From NCBI GenBank assembly GCA_910587045.1, contig CAJULG010000011.1, positions 1 through 64,000 of the forward strand: 64,000 bases of DNA, in the 5' to 3' direction. The translations under genes and the position numbers were made by a program. The notes beneath the pieces were generated by a model. That model worked only from the letters and a program-made list of their open reading frames with translations. It did no database searches and had not been told where the DNA came from. This document shows, in pieces, positions 8,969 through 17,997 of this stretch. The stretch's first letter is position 1, and every line of letters starts with the position of its first letter. This DNA comes from an uncultured Lachnospiraceae bacterium (GTDB lineage: Bacteria > Bacillota > Clostridia > Lachnospirales > Lachnospiraceae).

Positions 8969-9014
8969 GGTCGGATCGCAGGAACCTATAAATGCGGGCG
9001 AGAATCATGGCATA
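8957..9014 (+). other. Partial copy of an unrecognised leader element
   Basis: GAAGAGTCC-(T)-GAGGTCGGA... at 8957-8987 matches 10102-10132 at 28 of 31 positions. It spans the end of the PadR gene and the gap to the hydrolase gene. The 5' part found in the complete copies (GAGGAGGGGCCC and its hairpin) is absent, so this is a partial or diverged copy. Confidence 0.6.
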
Positions 9015-9028
9015 ACAAGGAGGATTTT

Positions 9029-9991
9029 ATGGATAAAAGAAGAAGACAGATTATTGAAGGAAATGAGATATCCGAAATATGGCAGGTAACGCTTGGTGGT
9101 TATCAGCAAAAGGTTATGATAGATGGCAGATATAGAAACAATCCGATCGTGATCTGCCTGCATGGGGGACCGGGCACTCCGATTCCCTTTAATGTAGGAA
9201 GCCGGGGACTGTTCCCGGAGGTTACGGAGCAGCTTACGCTGGTCTGCTGGGATCAGCTTGGAAGCGGAGCCAATGATCATGTGATTGATGATAATTTTCA
9301 TATTGATGATTTTGTCAGCATGACTGTAGAGCTTGTTGCGATCATCCGTGACCGGTTTCCGGATCATCGGATTTTTTTGTTTGCCATGTCCTGGGGAAGC
9401 ATACTTGCAGCAAAAGCACTGAGTCGGATTGGGGACAGGATTCAGGGAGTAATCACATACGGGCAGGTGTTACATCATATGGTATTTAATGAAGAGGTAT
9501 TTCTTGCCCTGGAGAAGTCCGCCATGCCGGAGAAGAAGAAGGAACTGTTAAATAACATAAAAACAGAGCAGACAATGGATAATGCTTCCCGTATAATGGC
9601 ATGGCTTCGCAAATATACCAATGCTTATAACGGGAATTCCGCCCAAAAGACGCCGGTGTGGGAAATGCTGAAGGGCTATCTTACCAGTCCGGACTATCGG
9701 CTGCGGGATTGCAAAGCAATCGTTTTGAATGGATATAAGAACAATAAGACTCTGATGCAGGAGCTTTTGACCGTCGATGTAAGAGAGCATCTTCTGGCAA
9801 CAGGGGTTCCGTATGTTATCATACAGGGAAGTCTCGATCTTGTTACTTCTACAGGTTATATAAAAGAATTTCTATCAGGATGCAAGAATAGAAACATTCG
9901 ACTGGTGGTGGTGGAGGAGGAAGGGCATATGCCAAACCAAAAGGGGATGGATGCAATATTGGAAGAAATTGTAAAAATAAGCCATGGATAA
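9029..9991 (+). CDS. Alpha/beta hydrolase
   Basis: 320 residues with an oxyanion-hole motif HGGPG (45-49), nucleophile elbow AMSWGS with S121, acid D about 270 (GSLDLVTS) and base H about 300 (EEGHMPN). HGGPG plus the cap layout resembles the prolyl-iminopeptidase/haloperoxidase branch, so it may act on peptides or esters; substrate is unknown. No signal peptide, so cytoplasmic. The ribosome site is AAGGAGG. It follows the PadR gene and may share its control. The sequence just upstream is a partial copy of the leader element described at 10072. Confidence 0.85.
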   Translation: MDKRRRQIIEGNEISEIWQVTLGGYQQKVMIDGRYRNNPIVICLHGGPGTPIPFNVGSRGLFPEVTEQLTLVCWDQLGSGANDHVIDDNFHIDDFVSMTVELVAIIRDRFPDHRIFLFAMSWGSILAAKALSRIGDRIQGVITYGQVLHHMVFNEEVFLALEKSAMPEKKKELLNNIKTEQTMDNASRIMAWLRKYTNAYNGNSAQKTPVWEMLKGYLTSPDYRLRDCKAIVLNGYKNNKTLMQELLTVDVREHLLATGVPYVIIQGSLDLVTSTGYIKEFLSGCKNRNIRLVVVEEEGHMPNQKGMDAILEEIVKISHG

Positions 9992-10065
9992 GCACGGAAT
10001 CGTTTGCCATCCGCAAAAAAAGATGGTAGGATAGAACTGAACTGTTAAAATCAGGAATATAAGGT

Positions 10066-10071
10066 TATAAT
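10066..10071 (+). promoter_or_regulatory. -10 box of the leader element before the M16C gene
   Basis: Perfect TATAAT, embedded in GGTTATAATATG. No good -35 is visible. The expected transcription start (about 10078) coincides with the first base of the GAGGAGGGGCCC element. Confidence 0.55.
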
Positions 10072-10075
10072 ATGA

Positions 10076-10165
10076 CCTGAGGAGGGGCCCGGAGAAGCCG
10101 GGAAGAGTCCAGAGGTCGGATTGCAGAAACCTGTGAATACAGGCGGGAAATTATGATATACTATA
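10076..10165 (+). ncRNA. Unrecognised structured leader element, copy 1
   Basis: Begins CCTGAGGAGGGGCCC and folds into CCCGG/CCGGG (10088-10092/10098-10102, loop AGAAG), a GGA/UCC closing helix (from about 10081 and 10110), an AGGT/ACCT helix, and CCTGT/ACAGG around GAAT (10130-10143). A second complete copy at 61947 keeps the flanks but changes the first hairpin to CCCAC/GTGGG, which is compensatory change and evidence for RNA structure. It lies between a TATAAT box and the M16C peptidase start. It does not match the core of any riboswitch or ribozyme I know (SAM, glycine, lysine, c-di-GMP, THF, hammerhead). Confidence 0.6.
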
Positions 10166-10231
10166 CGCAAGCAGTATCAAAGGCGTAATCAGAGAAAACG
10201 ATCAGGATTCTGTTTACAAGGAGGAATATAG

Positions 10232-13141
10232 ATGAAACGGTTTGGTGCATATGACTTATTACAGCAGGAGGCAATTCCGGAGCTTTCTGCAACAGGATAT
10301 ATTTTCCGGCATCGAAAGACAAGAGCACGGGTTGTAGTCATCCGGAATGACGATATCAATAAAGTATTTACCATTGGTTTTCGAACACCGCCACATGATG
10401 ATACCGGAGTACCGCACATCATGGAGCATTCCGTATTATGCGGTTCGAAGAAGTTTCCGGCTAAGGATCCGTTTGTAGAACTGGCAAAGGGATCTTTGAA
10501 CACCTTTCTGAATGCCATGACCTATTCGGACAAGACGGTATATCCGATTGCCAGTTATAATGATAAGGATTTTCAGAATCTGATGGATGTATATCTGGAT
10601 GCAGTATTTCATCCAAACATCTATATTCATGAGGAGATATTAAAGCAGGAAGGCTGGCACTATGAACTGGAAGGCTTAGAGGATGAACTGACCTACAATG
10701 GTGTGGTGTATAACGAAATGAAAGGGGTCTATTCTGATCCGAATCAACAGTTGGCGCGTCTGATCCAGATGTCCCTGCTGCCGGATACCACCTATGCCTG
10801 TGAATCCGGTGGAGAGCCATCAGCGATACCCGGCCTGACCTACGAAGCATTCCTGGATTTCCATAAGAAGTATTACCATCCGTCCAACAGCTATATTTAC
10901 CTGTATGGAAACATTGATATTGAAGAAAAACTGAAGTTTCTTGATGAGGAATATCTGTGTCACTATGATTACCAGAAGGTCGATTCCCAGATTCGTATGC
11001 AGATAGAATATCCAGAGAATGTCACGCAGACACATTCCTATTCTCTGGCTGAATCCGGGGAATTAGAGGATAATACGTTTCTTTCTTATAATGTAGTCAT
11101 CGGTACCAGCCTGGATCCGGAATTATACATGACCTTTCAACTTCTGCAATCCGTATTGCTGGATATGCCGGGGGCGCCTTTGAAGCAGGCCCTGATCCGC
11201 GCCGGTATCGGCAAGGATATTGAATCTTCTTATGACAATTCGATTCAGCAGCCGATATTCTCGATTATTGCATATAATGCGAATGAGGAGGATCGGGAGC
11301 GGTTCTGTCAGGTAATACAGGAAACCCTGCAGGAGATATGTGAGAACGGGCTGCCGAAGAAGGCAATGCAGGCAGCGATCAATCATCTGGAATTTCAGTT
11401 AAGGGAATCTGATTTCGGACGTTATCCCAAAGGGCTCATGTATGGTCTGAAATCCTTTGACAGCTGGCTGTATGATGACAAGGCTCCATTTATCCATATT
11501 AAGGTCGAAGAAACGCTTGGCTTTATGAAGCGTGGACTGGAGAATGGATATTTTGAACGGACCATCCGGACGTATCTGTTAGAGAATCCTCATCGCAGTA
11601 TTGTAGTTTTGAAGCCGGAGCGGGGCTTAAATGAAAAGATAGAGGCACAGCGGAAGGAACAGTTAGCAGAATATAAGCAGTCCTTATCCCGATCGCAGTT
11701 GGAACGGATCATTCAGGATACAAGAGCGCTAAAGGAATATCAGGCGGAACCGTCCAGTGAAGACGATATGCGCAAGATACCGCTGCTGGAGATTTCTGAT
11801 ATCGATCCAAAGATTCAGAAGCAGGAGAATATTGAAAAGAATCTGGTAGGGATTCCGGTTATAGTGCATCCGATACCAACGAACGGGATTGCCTATATCC
11901 ATCTGTGTTTTAAGCTGGATAAGCTGTCCATCGATTTATTGCCATATGCCAATCTGCTGGCCAGGATCCTGGGCATGATCGATACCGAGCATTATACCTA
12001 CAACGATCTGGCAAGTGAGATTCGTTTGAGATCAGGAGGCATTCGTACCAGCTTTGAGGTACGCAGCGGATTAGAGCCGGATGCATATCTGCCGACCTTT
12101 GATATGAAGGCGAAAATGCTTTATGGACAGATTGACGACAGTTTTAAATTAATGGAGGAACTGTTGCTACACAGTAAGCTTACGGATACGGATCGTTTGC
12201 GGGAGATCATTGCAGAAATCAGAGCTTCCATGAAGCCGGAGCTGGTGAGCCAGGGACATTCTACCGCGGCAACCAGGGTTATGTCTTATATTTCGGCCGG
12301 ACATTATGTGAAGGAACGTGCAAAGGGAATCGATTATTATGAATTTATCGATCAGTTAAATCAGAACTTTGATGAACGGAAGGAAGAACTGGTTGAAAAG
12401 CTGAATATGGTGCTGGAGGAGCTTCTGCATAAGGAGAATCTTGTGATCTCCTATACCGGCGATAACAAGGTGGAAGAAGCGATCGGCATGAATGTAACAC
12501 TCTTTTCTGTCTATCTGTCTAACAGAAAGCAGGAACGGCCGGTGCAGCAGCTGGAGTTGAGTATAAAAAATGAGGGATTCAAGACTGCGAGTCAGGTACA
12601 GTATGTAGCTACTGCCGGCAACTTTAAGAAAAAGGGCTTTGAAGTGACCGGTGCATTACGGGTACTGGAGACGATTTTTGCTTATGATTACCTGTGGCTG
12701 AATGTGCGGGTACAGGGCGGCGCCTACGGTTGTATGTGTGGCTTCGGAGACAACGGAACCAGTTATTTTACCTCTTACCGGGATCCGAATCTGATGGAAA
12801 CCTATGACGTATATCAGGCGGCGGCAGAGTATGTAGCGAATTTCCAGGCAGATGACCGGGATATGACCAAATATATCATTGGAACGATCGGTACAGCTGA
12901 TCTTCCTCTGAATGCCTTTGACCGTGGAGAGCGGGATTTCAATCTGTATCTGCTGGGCATTACGGATGAATACCGTCAGGCAAGAAGAGACGAGCTGCTT
13001 TCAGCAAACCAGGCAACGATCCGAAGTCTGGCCCAACTAGTACGATCCGTTGTTTCTGACAATACGATCTGTGCTATTGGCAATGAAAAACGGATTGAAA
13101 AGGAAGCAGAACAGTTCCGGAATATCAGAAGCGTATTCTGA
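10232..13141 (+). CDS. M16C zinc metallopeptidase (presequence-protease/Cym1 type)
   Basis: 969 residues, the usual length of the one-chain M16C peptidases. The inverted zinc motif HxxEH is at 62-66 (HIMEH) with the distal ligand E162 in YNEMKGVYSDP. Four M16 half-domains are arranged as two pairs with an M16C linker in the middle (about 480-530). Such enzymes degrade short unfolded peptides inside a closed chamber. No signal peptide, so it is probably cytoplasmic and recycles peptides. The start has AAGGAGG upstream. Its 5' leader contains the unrecognised structured element; era follows after 30 bases. Confidence 0.93.
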   Translation: MKRFGAYDLLQQEAIPELSATGYIFRHRKTRARVVVIRNDDINKVFTIGFRTPPHDDTGVPHIMEHSVLCGSKKFPAKDPFVELAKGSLNTFLNAMTYSDKTVYPIASYNDKDFQNLMDVYLDAVFHPNIYIHEEILKQEGWHYELEGLEDELTYNGVVYNEMKGVYSDPNQQLARLIQMSLLPDTTYACESGGEPSAIPGLTYEAFLDFHKKYYHPSNSYIYLYGNIDIEEKLKFLDEEYLCHYDYQKVDSQIRMQIEYPENVTQTHSYSLAESGELEDNTFLSYNVVIGTSLDPELYMTFQLLQSVLLDMPGAPLKQALIRAGIGKDIESSYDNSIQQPIFSIIAYNANEEDRERFCQVIQETLQEICENGLPKKAMQAAINHLEFQLRESDFGRYPKGLMYGLKSFDSWLYDDKAPFIHIKVEETLGFMKRGLENGYFERTIRTYLLENPHRSIVVLKPERGLNEKIEAQRKEQLAEYKQSLSRSQLERIIQDTRALKEYQAEPSSEDDMRKIPLLEISDIDPKIQKQENIEKNLVGIPVIVHPIPTNGIAYIHLCFKLDKLSIDLLPYANLLARILGMIDTEHYTYNDLASEIRLRSGGIRTSFEVRSGLEPDAYLPTFDMKAKMLYGQIDDSFKLMEELLLHSKLTDTDRLREIIAEIRASMKPELVSQGHSTAATRVMSYISAGHYVKERAKGIDYYEFIDQLNQNFDERKEELVEKLNMVLEELLHKENLVISYTGDNKVEEAIGMNVTLFSVYLSNRKQERPVQQLELSIKNEGFKTASQVQYVATAGNFKKKGFEVTGALRVLETIFAYDYLWLNVRVQGGAYGCMCGFGDNGTSYFTSYRDPNLMETYDVYQAAAEYVANFQADDRDMTKYIIGTIGTADLPLNAFDRGERDFNLYLLGITDEYRQARRDELLSANQATIRSLAQLVRSVVSDNTICAIGNEKRIEKEAEQFRNIRSVF

Positions 13142-13171
13142 TATTCCGGTTCCGGAAAGCAGGGAGATAGA

Positions 13172-14083
13172 ATGAAAGAAACGAAAAATTACAGATCCGG
13201 TTTTGTTACCATCATTGGCAGACCGAATGTAGGTAAGTCTACATTAATGAACCATCTGATCGGACAGAAGATCGCCATTACCAGTAACAAGGCACAGACG
13301 ACCCGGAATCGGATACAGACCGTCTATACCTGTGACCAGGGGCAGATTATTTTCCTGGATACGCCGGGGATCAACCGGGCAAAGAATAAATTAGGTGAAT
13401 ATATGATGAGTGCTGTAGATGCAGCATTGAGTGAAATGGATGTGGTACTTTGGCTGGTAGAGCCTACTACCTATATTGGGAAGGGAGAGCGGGCGATCAT
13501 TGAACGGTTGCAGCGGGTACATACGCCGGTGCTTCTGATCATCAATAAGATTGATACAGTAGAAGAATCCGAAGTGATACGGGCGATAGAAACTTATCGG
13601 CAGGAATATGAGTTTGATGCGATCATTCCGGTGTCGGCATTACGAAACCGGAATACCAGGGAAGTCACAAAAACGATTTTTAAGTATCTGCCGGAAGGGC
13701 CGCAGTATTATGATGAGGATACCGTTACGGATCAGCCGGAACGGCAGATTGTTGCGGAGATCATCCGGGAAAAGGCGCTGCGCTGTTTAGAGCATGAGAT
13801 TCCGCATGGGATCGCAGTAGTGATTGATTCGATGAAGGACCGCCCCGGTGGGAAGCTGGTCGATATTGACGCAACGATTATCTGCGAACGGGATTCGCAT
13901 AAGGGTATCATTATCGGGAAACAGGGAGCCATGCTGAAACGGATTGGAACCCAGGCCCGTATAGATATGGAAAAACTGTTAAATACCAGGGTCAATCTGA
14001 AGATATGGGTCAAGATCAAGAAGGATTGGCGGGATAGCGATTATCTCTTGAAGAACTTCGGATTTGAACAGAGAGAATCCTGA
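13172..14083 (+). CDS. era: GTPase Era
   Basis: 303 residues. G1 GRPNVGKS at 16-23, G3 DTPG at 63-66 and G4 NKID at 125-128 form the GTPase domain; the C-terminal KH domain shows GKQGAMLKRIG near 246. Era binds the 3' end of 16S rRNA and helps 30S subunit maturation. It is followed by recO (31 bases), a classic era-recO arrangement in Firmicutes. Confidence 0.97.
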   Translation: MKETKNYRSGFVTIIGRPNVGKSTLMNHLIGQKIAITSNKAQTTRNRIQTVYTCDQGQIIFLDTPGINRAKNKLGEYMMSAVDAALSEMDVVLWLVEPTTYIGKGERAIIERLQRVHTPVLLIINKIDTVEESEVIRAIETYRQEYEFDAIIPVSALRNRNTREVTKTIFKYLPEGPQYYDEDTVTDQPERQIVAEIIREKALRCLEHEIPHGIAVVIDSMKDRPGGKLVDIDATIICERDSHKGIIIGKQGAMLKRIGTQARIDMEKLLNTRVNLKIWVKIKKDWRDSDYLLKNFGFEQRES

Positions 14084-14114
14084 ATCGAGACAGAGACAGG
14101 ACAGGTGAAAAGGA

Positions 14115-14870
14115 ATGCAGTTTGAGGTGACTGGAATGGTATTGTCTGCTACTCAGGTAGGGGACTATGACCGGCGTTTAGTGATTTTGACAAAGGAACG
14201 GGGAAAACTCTCAGCATTTGCAAGAGGCGCCAGGAGAACGGGAAATGCTCTGACCGCTGCATGTCAGCCCTTTACGTATGGAAAATTTTCTCTCTTTGCC
14301 GGACGGGATGCGTTTCGGGTTCAGAATGTAGAGGTAGACAATTATTTTGATGAGGTTAAAACAAATCTGGACGGTATCACATATGGTACATACTTTTGTG
14401 AAATGGCAGATTATTTTACCCATGAGAATCTGAATGCAAAGGAACAGCTGAAACTCCTGTACATGACTATGCGTGCATTGATAAAGAAGCAAGTGGCGTA
14501 TTCTTTGATCCGCCGGATATATGAGATCCGTATGCTGGCGTTAGATGGGGAGGAAATGCAGGTGTTTTCCTGCGTAAAATGTGGGAATTCCGGTACCGGA
14601 TATGTGTTCCGGGCAAGACAGGGCGGACTGGTCTGTGTTGATCACTGCCAGATTGATTATGATATCGGAGAACTGTTGCATCCATCTACGGTGTATTCAT
14701 TGCAGTATATTTTAAGTGCATCACTGGAAAAGCTGTATTCCTTTCAGGTTTCTCCGGAGGTACAGGCAGAACTGGACGGAATCTGCAGTGCCTTTTTAGA
14801 AGAATACGTAGACCGACAGTTCAGATCATCCGAATTTCTTGATTCTCTGTCTTGCAATCTTACAAGTTAG
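14115..14870 (+). CDS. recO: DNA repair protein RecO
   Basis: 251 residues with the N-terminal OB fold (MQFEVTGMVLSATQVGDYDR) and a C-terminal helical domain holding a zinc site: C153, C156, C174, C178. RecO loads RecA onto SSB-coated single strands in the RecFOR pathway. It directly follows era. Confidence 0.95.
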   Translation: MQFEVTGMVLSATQVGDYDRRLVILTKERGKLSAFARGARRTGNALTAACQPFTYGKFSLFAGRDAFRVQNVEVDNYFDEVKTNLDGITYGTYFCEMADYFTHENLNAKEQLKLLYMTMRALIKKQVAYSLIRRIYEIRMLALDGEEMQVFSCVKCGNSGTGYVFRARQGGLVCVDHCQIDYDIGELLHPSTVYSLQYILSASLEKLYSFQVSPEVQAELDGICSAFLEEYVDRQFRSSEFLDSLSCNLTS

Positions 14871-14914
14871 AAGTTACAATGAATAAGCTATTAGATCATT
14901 AGGAGGGTTCTGTA

Positions 14915-15478
14915 ATGAGACAGAAGAACTGGTTGGCGGCCCTGATACTTGGGGCAGCATTACTGACAGGCTGTTCCAGTAATCTGGAGACTGTGGCAGT
15001 GAATACAATGACGATTGAAAAAGATGGAAGGATTGCGGATATTTCAGTAGAAGATTTTTCAGATGGAGATTATGATATGGCAAAGCTGGAAAGCTTTATT
15101 ACCGCTGAAGTCGCAGATTATAATTCTCAGGCAGGGGAAGGCAGTATTACGCTGGATAAGCTGGAGACAGAGAGTAAGCTTGTGAAATTGCAGTTAAATT
15201 ATGCGAATATGAACGACTATAATGCATTTAATCATACAGAATATGAACTTACGGATTTTAAGGCATCGGCGTTGTCCGGATCCTTTACTGCTGTAACGGA
15301 TGGCAGTCAGATCAAACCGGGAGATATGAAGGAAACGGATATGAAGGTGTTACAGGTTCAAGATGCCATGAATATTATCTGTAAGGGAAAGGTACTTTAT
15401 TATAATTCGTTTGTTACGGAGAGCAATGGTACATTTACTGCTTCCGGAGAGGGAACTGCGGTGATTATTTTTAAATAG
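14915..15478 (+). CDS. Putative lipoprotein of unknown function
   Basis: 187 residues. A short signal (MRQKNWLAALILGAALLTGC) ends in lipobox LLTGC, so the mature protein should be tethered outside the membrane by C20. The rest is acidic with alternating beta-like segments and ends in a hydrophobic strand (GTAVIIFK); no motif is recognised. It sits between recO and the glycyl-tRNA synthetase gene with an AGGAGG site and may belong to the same transcript. Confidence 0.8.
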   Translation: MRQKNWLAALILGAALLTGCSSNLETVAVNTMTIEKDGRIADISVEDFSDGDYDMAKLESFITAEVADYNSQAGEGSITLDKLETESKLVKLQLNYANMNDYNAFNHTEYELTDFKASALSGSFTAVTDGSQIKPGDMKETDMKVLQVQDAMNIICKGKVLYYNSFVTESNGTFTASGEGTAVIIFK

Positions 15479-15523
15479 AATGTTGCAGGATTTATGACAG
15501 ATCAGGAAAGGTGAGGTTGAAGA

Positions 15524-16912
15524 ATGGAAAAAACAATGGATAAGATCGTTGCATTGGCAAAAGCAAGAGGCTTTGTATATCCGGGTTCTGAAATATACGG
15601 GGGACTTGCAAATACATGGGATTATGGCAACCTGGGTGTTGAATTAAAGAATAATGTGAAGAACGCCTGGTGGAAAAAGTTTATTCAGGAGAACCCGTAT
15701 AATGTAGGTGTGGATTGTGCGATCTTAATGAATCCGCAGACCTGGGTGGCTTCCGGGCATCTGGCAGGTTTTGCAGATCCGCTGATGGACTGTAAGGAGT
15801 GTCATGAACGATTTCGTGCAGATAAGCTGATCGAAGACTTTGCTGCAGAGCATGGAATGACAATAGATGGTTCTGTTGATGGATGGAGCCAGGAGCAGAT
15901 GATGGGGTATATTGTGGATAATCAGATACCATGCCCTACCTGTGGCAAGCATAATTTTACGGATATCCGTCAGTTCAATCTGATGTTTAAGACCTTCCAG
16001 GGTGTGACTGAGGATGCGAAGAATACGGTATATTTACGACCGGAGACTGCGCAGGGAATATTTGTGAATTTTAAAAATGTTCAGAGAACGTCCCGGAAGA
16101 AGATTCCGTTTGGGATCGGACAGATTGGTAAATCCTTCCGGAACGAGATCACGCCGGGGAATTTTACCTTCCGTACCAGAGAATTTGAACAGATGGAGCT
16201 GGAATTTTTCTGTGAGCCGGGAACGGATATGGAATGGTTTTCTTACTGGCGGCAATTCTGTATTGACTGGCTGAAGAATCTGGGTATGAAGGAAGAGGAA
16301 ATGCGCGCCAGGGATCATTCTCCGGAAGAATTATGCTTCTATAGCAAGGGTACGACAGATATTGAATTCCTTTTCCCGTTTGGCTGGGGAGAACTGTGGG
16401 GAATTGCAGATCGTACCGATTATGATCTGACACAACATCAGACGACCTCCGGAGAACCAATGGAATATTTTGATGATGAGAAGAAGGAAAAGTATATTCC
16501 ATATGTAATAGAACCATCGCTGGGTGCAGACCGTGTTACTCTGGCATTCTTATGCAGTGCATATGACGAGGAGGAATTAGAAGGTGGTGATGTCAGGACT
16601 GTATTGCATTTTCATCCGGCACTGGCACCGATTAAGATCGGAGTATTGCCACTCTCCAAAAAGCTGGCCGAGGGTGCAGAGAAGATATATACGGAATTAT
16701 CAAAGTGTTATAATTGTGAATATGACGACAGGGGAAACATTGGTAAACGGTACCGCAGACAGGATGAGATCGGAACTCCATATTGTGTTACCTATGATTT
16801 TGAATCGGAAACAGATGGCGCAGTAACAGTACGTGACCGTGATACCATGGCACAGGAGAGAATTAAGATAGAAGACCTGAAAGCATATTTTGAAGAGAAG
16901 TTTGCGTATTAA
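15524..16912 (+). CDS. glyQS: Glycyl-tRNA synthetase (single-chain, alpha2 type)
   Basis: 462 residues of a class II synthetase. Visible are the N-terminal [15 protein letters not shown], zinc-binding CKECH and CPTCGKHNF in the insertion, motif 2 with [19 protein letters not shown], motif 3 with EPSLGADR and a C-terminal anticodon-binding domain. It attaches glycine to tRNA-Gly. The alpha2 form of Firmicutes and eukaryotes is shown by the single chain; no alpha/beta pair is present. No T-box fits in the 45-base gap upstream. A strong hairpin follows. Confidence 0.96.
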   Translation: MEKTMDKIVALAKARGFVYPGSEIYGGLANTWDYGNLGVELKNNVKNAWWKKFIQENPYNVGVDCAILMNPQTWVASGHLAGFADPLMDCKECHERFRADKLIEDFAAEHGMTIDGSVDGWSQEQMMGYIVDNQIPCPTCGKHNFTDIRQFNLMFKTFQGVTEDAKNTVYLRPETAQGIFVNFKNVQRTSRKKIPFGIGQIGKSFRNEITPGNFTFRTREFEQMELEFFCEPGTDMEWFSYWRQFCIDWLKNLGMKEEEMRARDHSPEELCFYSKGTTDIEFLFPFGWGELWGIADRTDYDLTQHQTTSGEPMEYFDDEKKEKYIPYVIEPSLGADRVTLAFLCSAYDEEELEGGDVRTVLHFHPALAPIKIGVLPLSKKLAEGAEKIYTELSKCYNCEYDDRGNIGKRYRRQDEIGTPYCVTYDFESETDGAVTVRDRDTMAQERIKIEDLKAYFEEKFAY

Positions 16913-16945
16913 TAGTATTTCTTACGTTGACTTTGAATGAATAGA

Positions 16946-16984
16946 ACAGGAGGGAAGGATGTTTCAAGCATCCTTCCCTCCTGT
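16946..16984. terminator. Long bidirectional terminator hairpin
   Basis: A perfect 16-bp stem (16946-16961/16969-16984, core GGAGGGAAGGATG) with a 7-base loop lies between the convergent glyQS and PocR-type genes. T-rich but imperfect tails follow on both strands. Confidence 0.75.
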
Positions 16985-17006
16985 TTGGCTTATATGTGCT
17001 GATCTT

Positions 17007-17789
17007 TTATTTTTGCGACGCAGTTTCCATCTCTTCAATGACGGAGGTCAGTGTTTTAAGTGAAGACTTGATATTCTTATTGATCTCGCCGGAATTGACT
17101 GCCAGTTTTCCAAACTCGGAAGCAACTACGGCAAATCCACGTCCGAATTCCCCGGCACGGGCAGCTTCAATGGATGCATTCAGGGAAAGGATCTTCTGTT
17201 TGCTTTCAATCTTATCCAGAGCCATGGATTTTTCATTGATCTCTTCAATCAGACTGGCAGCCTGGGCAATGTCATCCTTTAAAGAAGAAACCAGACCATT
17301 GTTAAAGGACTTGTTGTATTCGAAGTTAACCAGAAGGTTAACCATTTCTCCTAATAAACTGGAAGCCGCCCGGATCGATTCTTCTGATTTGACCGGTACC
17401 CGGTTTAATGCTTCGATATAAGCATCCGGATTAATACCCAGTTCTCCGGCAATGTCACGGAATTTATCTTCATCCGGTTCCTCCGGGAGAACCTGTCCGC
17501 CGATGATCTTGCCAAGATATGTATCGCCGACTTTGATATCAATGCTGAAATCCATAAGGCCTGCATGACAGAAGTAGGTTCCGGTATTCGTATTGTCACA
17601 TTTGGTGCAGCGGCGTAAGCCTTCTACGCTGCCTCGTGTGTGTTTCATACAAAAATCTGTAAAGCCGATTTCCTTCGTAATATAATTACCATCGTTATCA
17701 ACTGCAATCGCCGCCAGGCCGGTTGCCTTTGACCAGTTCTCCATAATCTGTTCCAATAAGGAAAGGTCAAAAAAATCTCTAATGTGCAT
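17007..17789 (-). CDS. Soluble PocR-domain protein with a short chemoreceptor signalling tip
   Basis: 260 residues, no membrane segment. Residues 1-170 are a PocR-type sensory domain ([20 protein letters not shown]) with a Cys set C47, C61, C64, C74 that could bind metal or a redox signal. Residues 185-258 carry the conserved hairpin tip of chemoreceptors ([21 protein letters not shown]). The helical bundle is much shorter than in full chemoreceptors and lacks obvious methylation helices. It likely senses a small organic molecule in the cytoplasm and signals to CheA/CheW, or to another partner. It is monocistronic; the start follows GGGGG about 8 bases upstream. Confidence 0.8.
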   Translation of the reverse strand: MHIRDFFDLSLLEQIMENWSKATGLAAIAVDNDGNYITKEIGFTDFCMKHTRGSVEGLRRCTKCDNTNTGTYFCHAGLMDFSIDIKVGDTYLGKIIGGQVLPEEPDEDKFRDIAGELGINPDAYIEALNRVPVKSEESIRAASSLLGEMVNLLVNFEYNKSFNNGLVSSLKDDIAQAASLIEEINEKSMALDKIESKQKILSLNASIEAARAGEFGRGFAVVASEFGKLAVNSGEINKNIKSSLKTLTSVIEEMETASQK

Positions 17790-17912
17790 AGCAGAACCCC
17801 CGTGTTTTATTAATTATGTTTCAATTTTTAAATATCTAAGTACAATTATATCGTAAAAACACATTTTTGCAACAGATTCAAAGAAAAAAATGAAAAAATT
17901 AGTGAATACTTG

Positions 17913-17941
17913 TTGACATAAGTCTAATCCTTTGTTAGAAT
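17913..17941 (+). promoter_or_regulatory. Sigma-A promoter of the NlpC/P60 gene
   Basis: TTGACA (17913-17918), 17-base spacer and TAGAAT (17936-17941), 57 bases before the start codon. Confidence 0.7.
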
Positions 17942-17997
17942 GCAAATGTAACAAGTTGTAACAGATTTGTAATAATTGTGAAAAGATGGAGTAACAT

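Noticed and set aside
10076..10165. Leader element as SAM-I, glycine, THF or c-di-GMP riboswitch, or as a hammerhead ribozyme
   Set aside because: The conserved cores of these families are absent; copy 2 has CTGAAGG...GAAAG, which only superficially resembles a hammerhead core (CTGANGA...GAAA), and copy 1 does not keep it.
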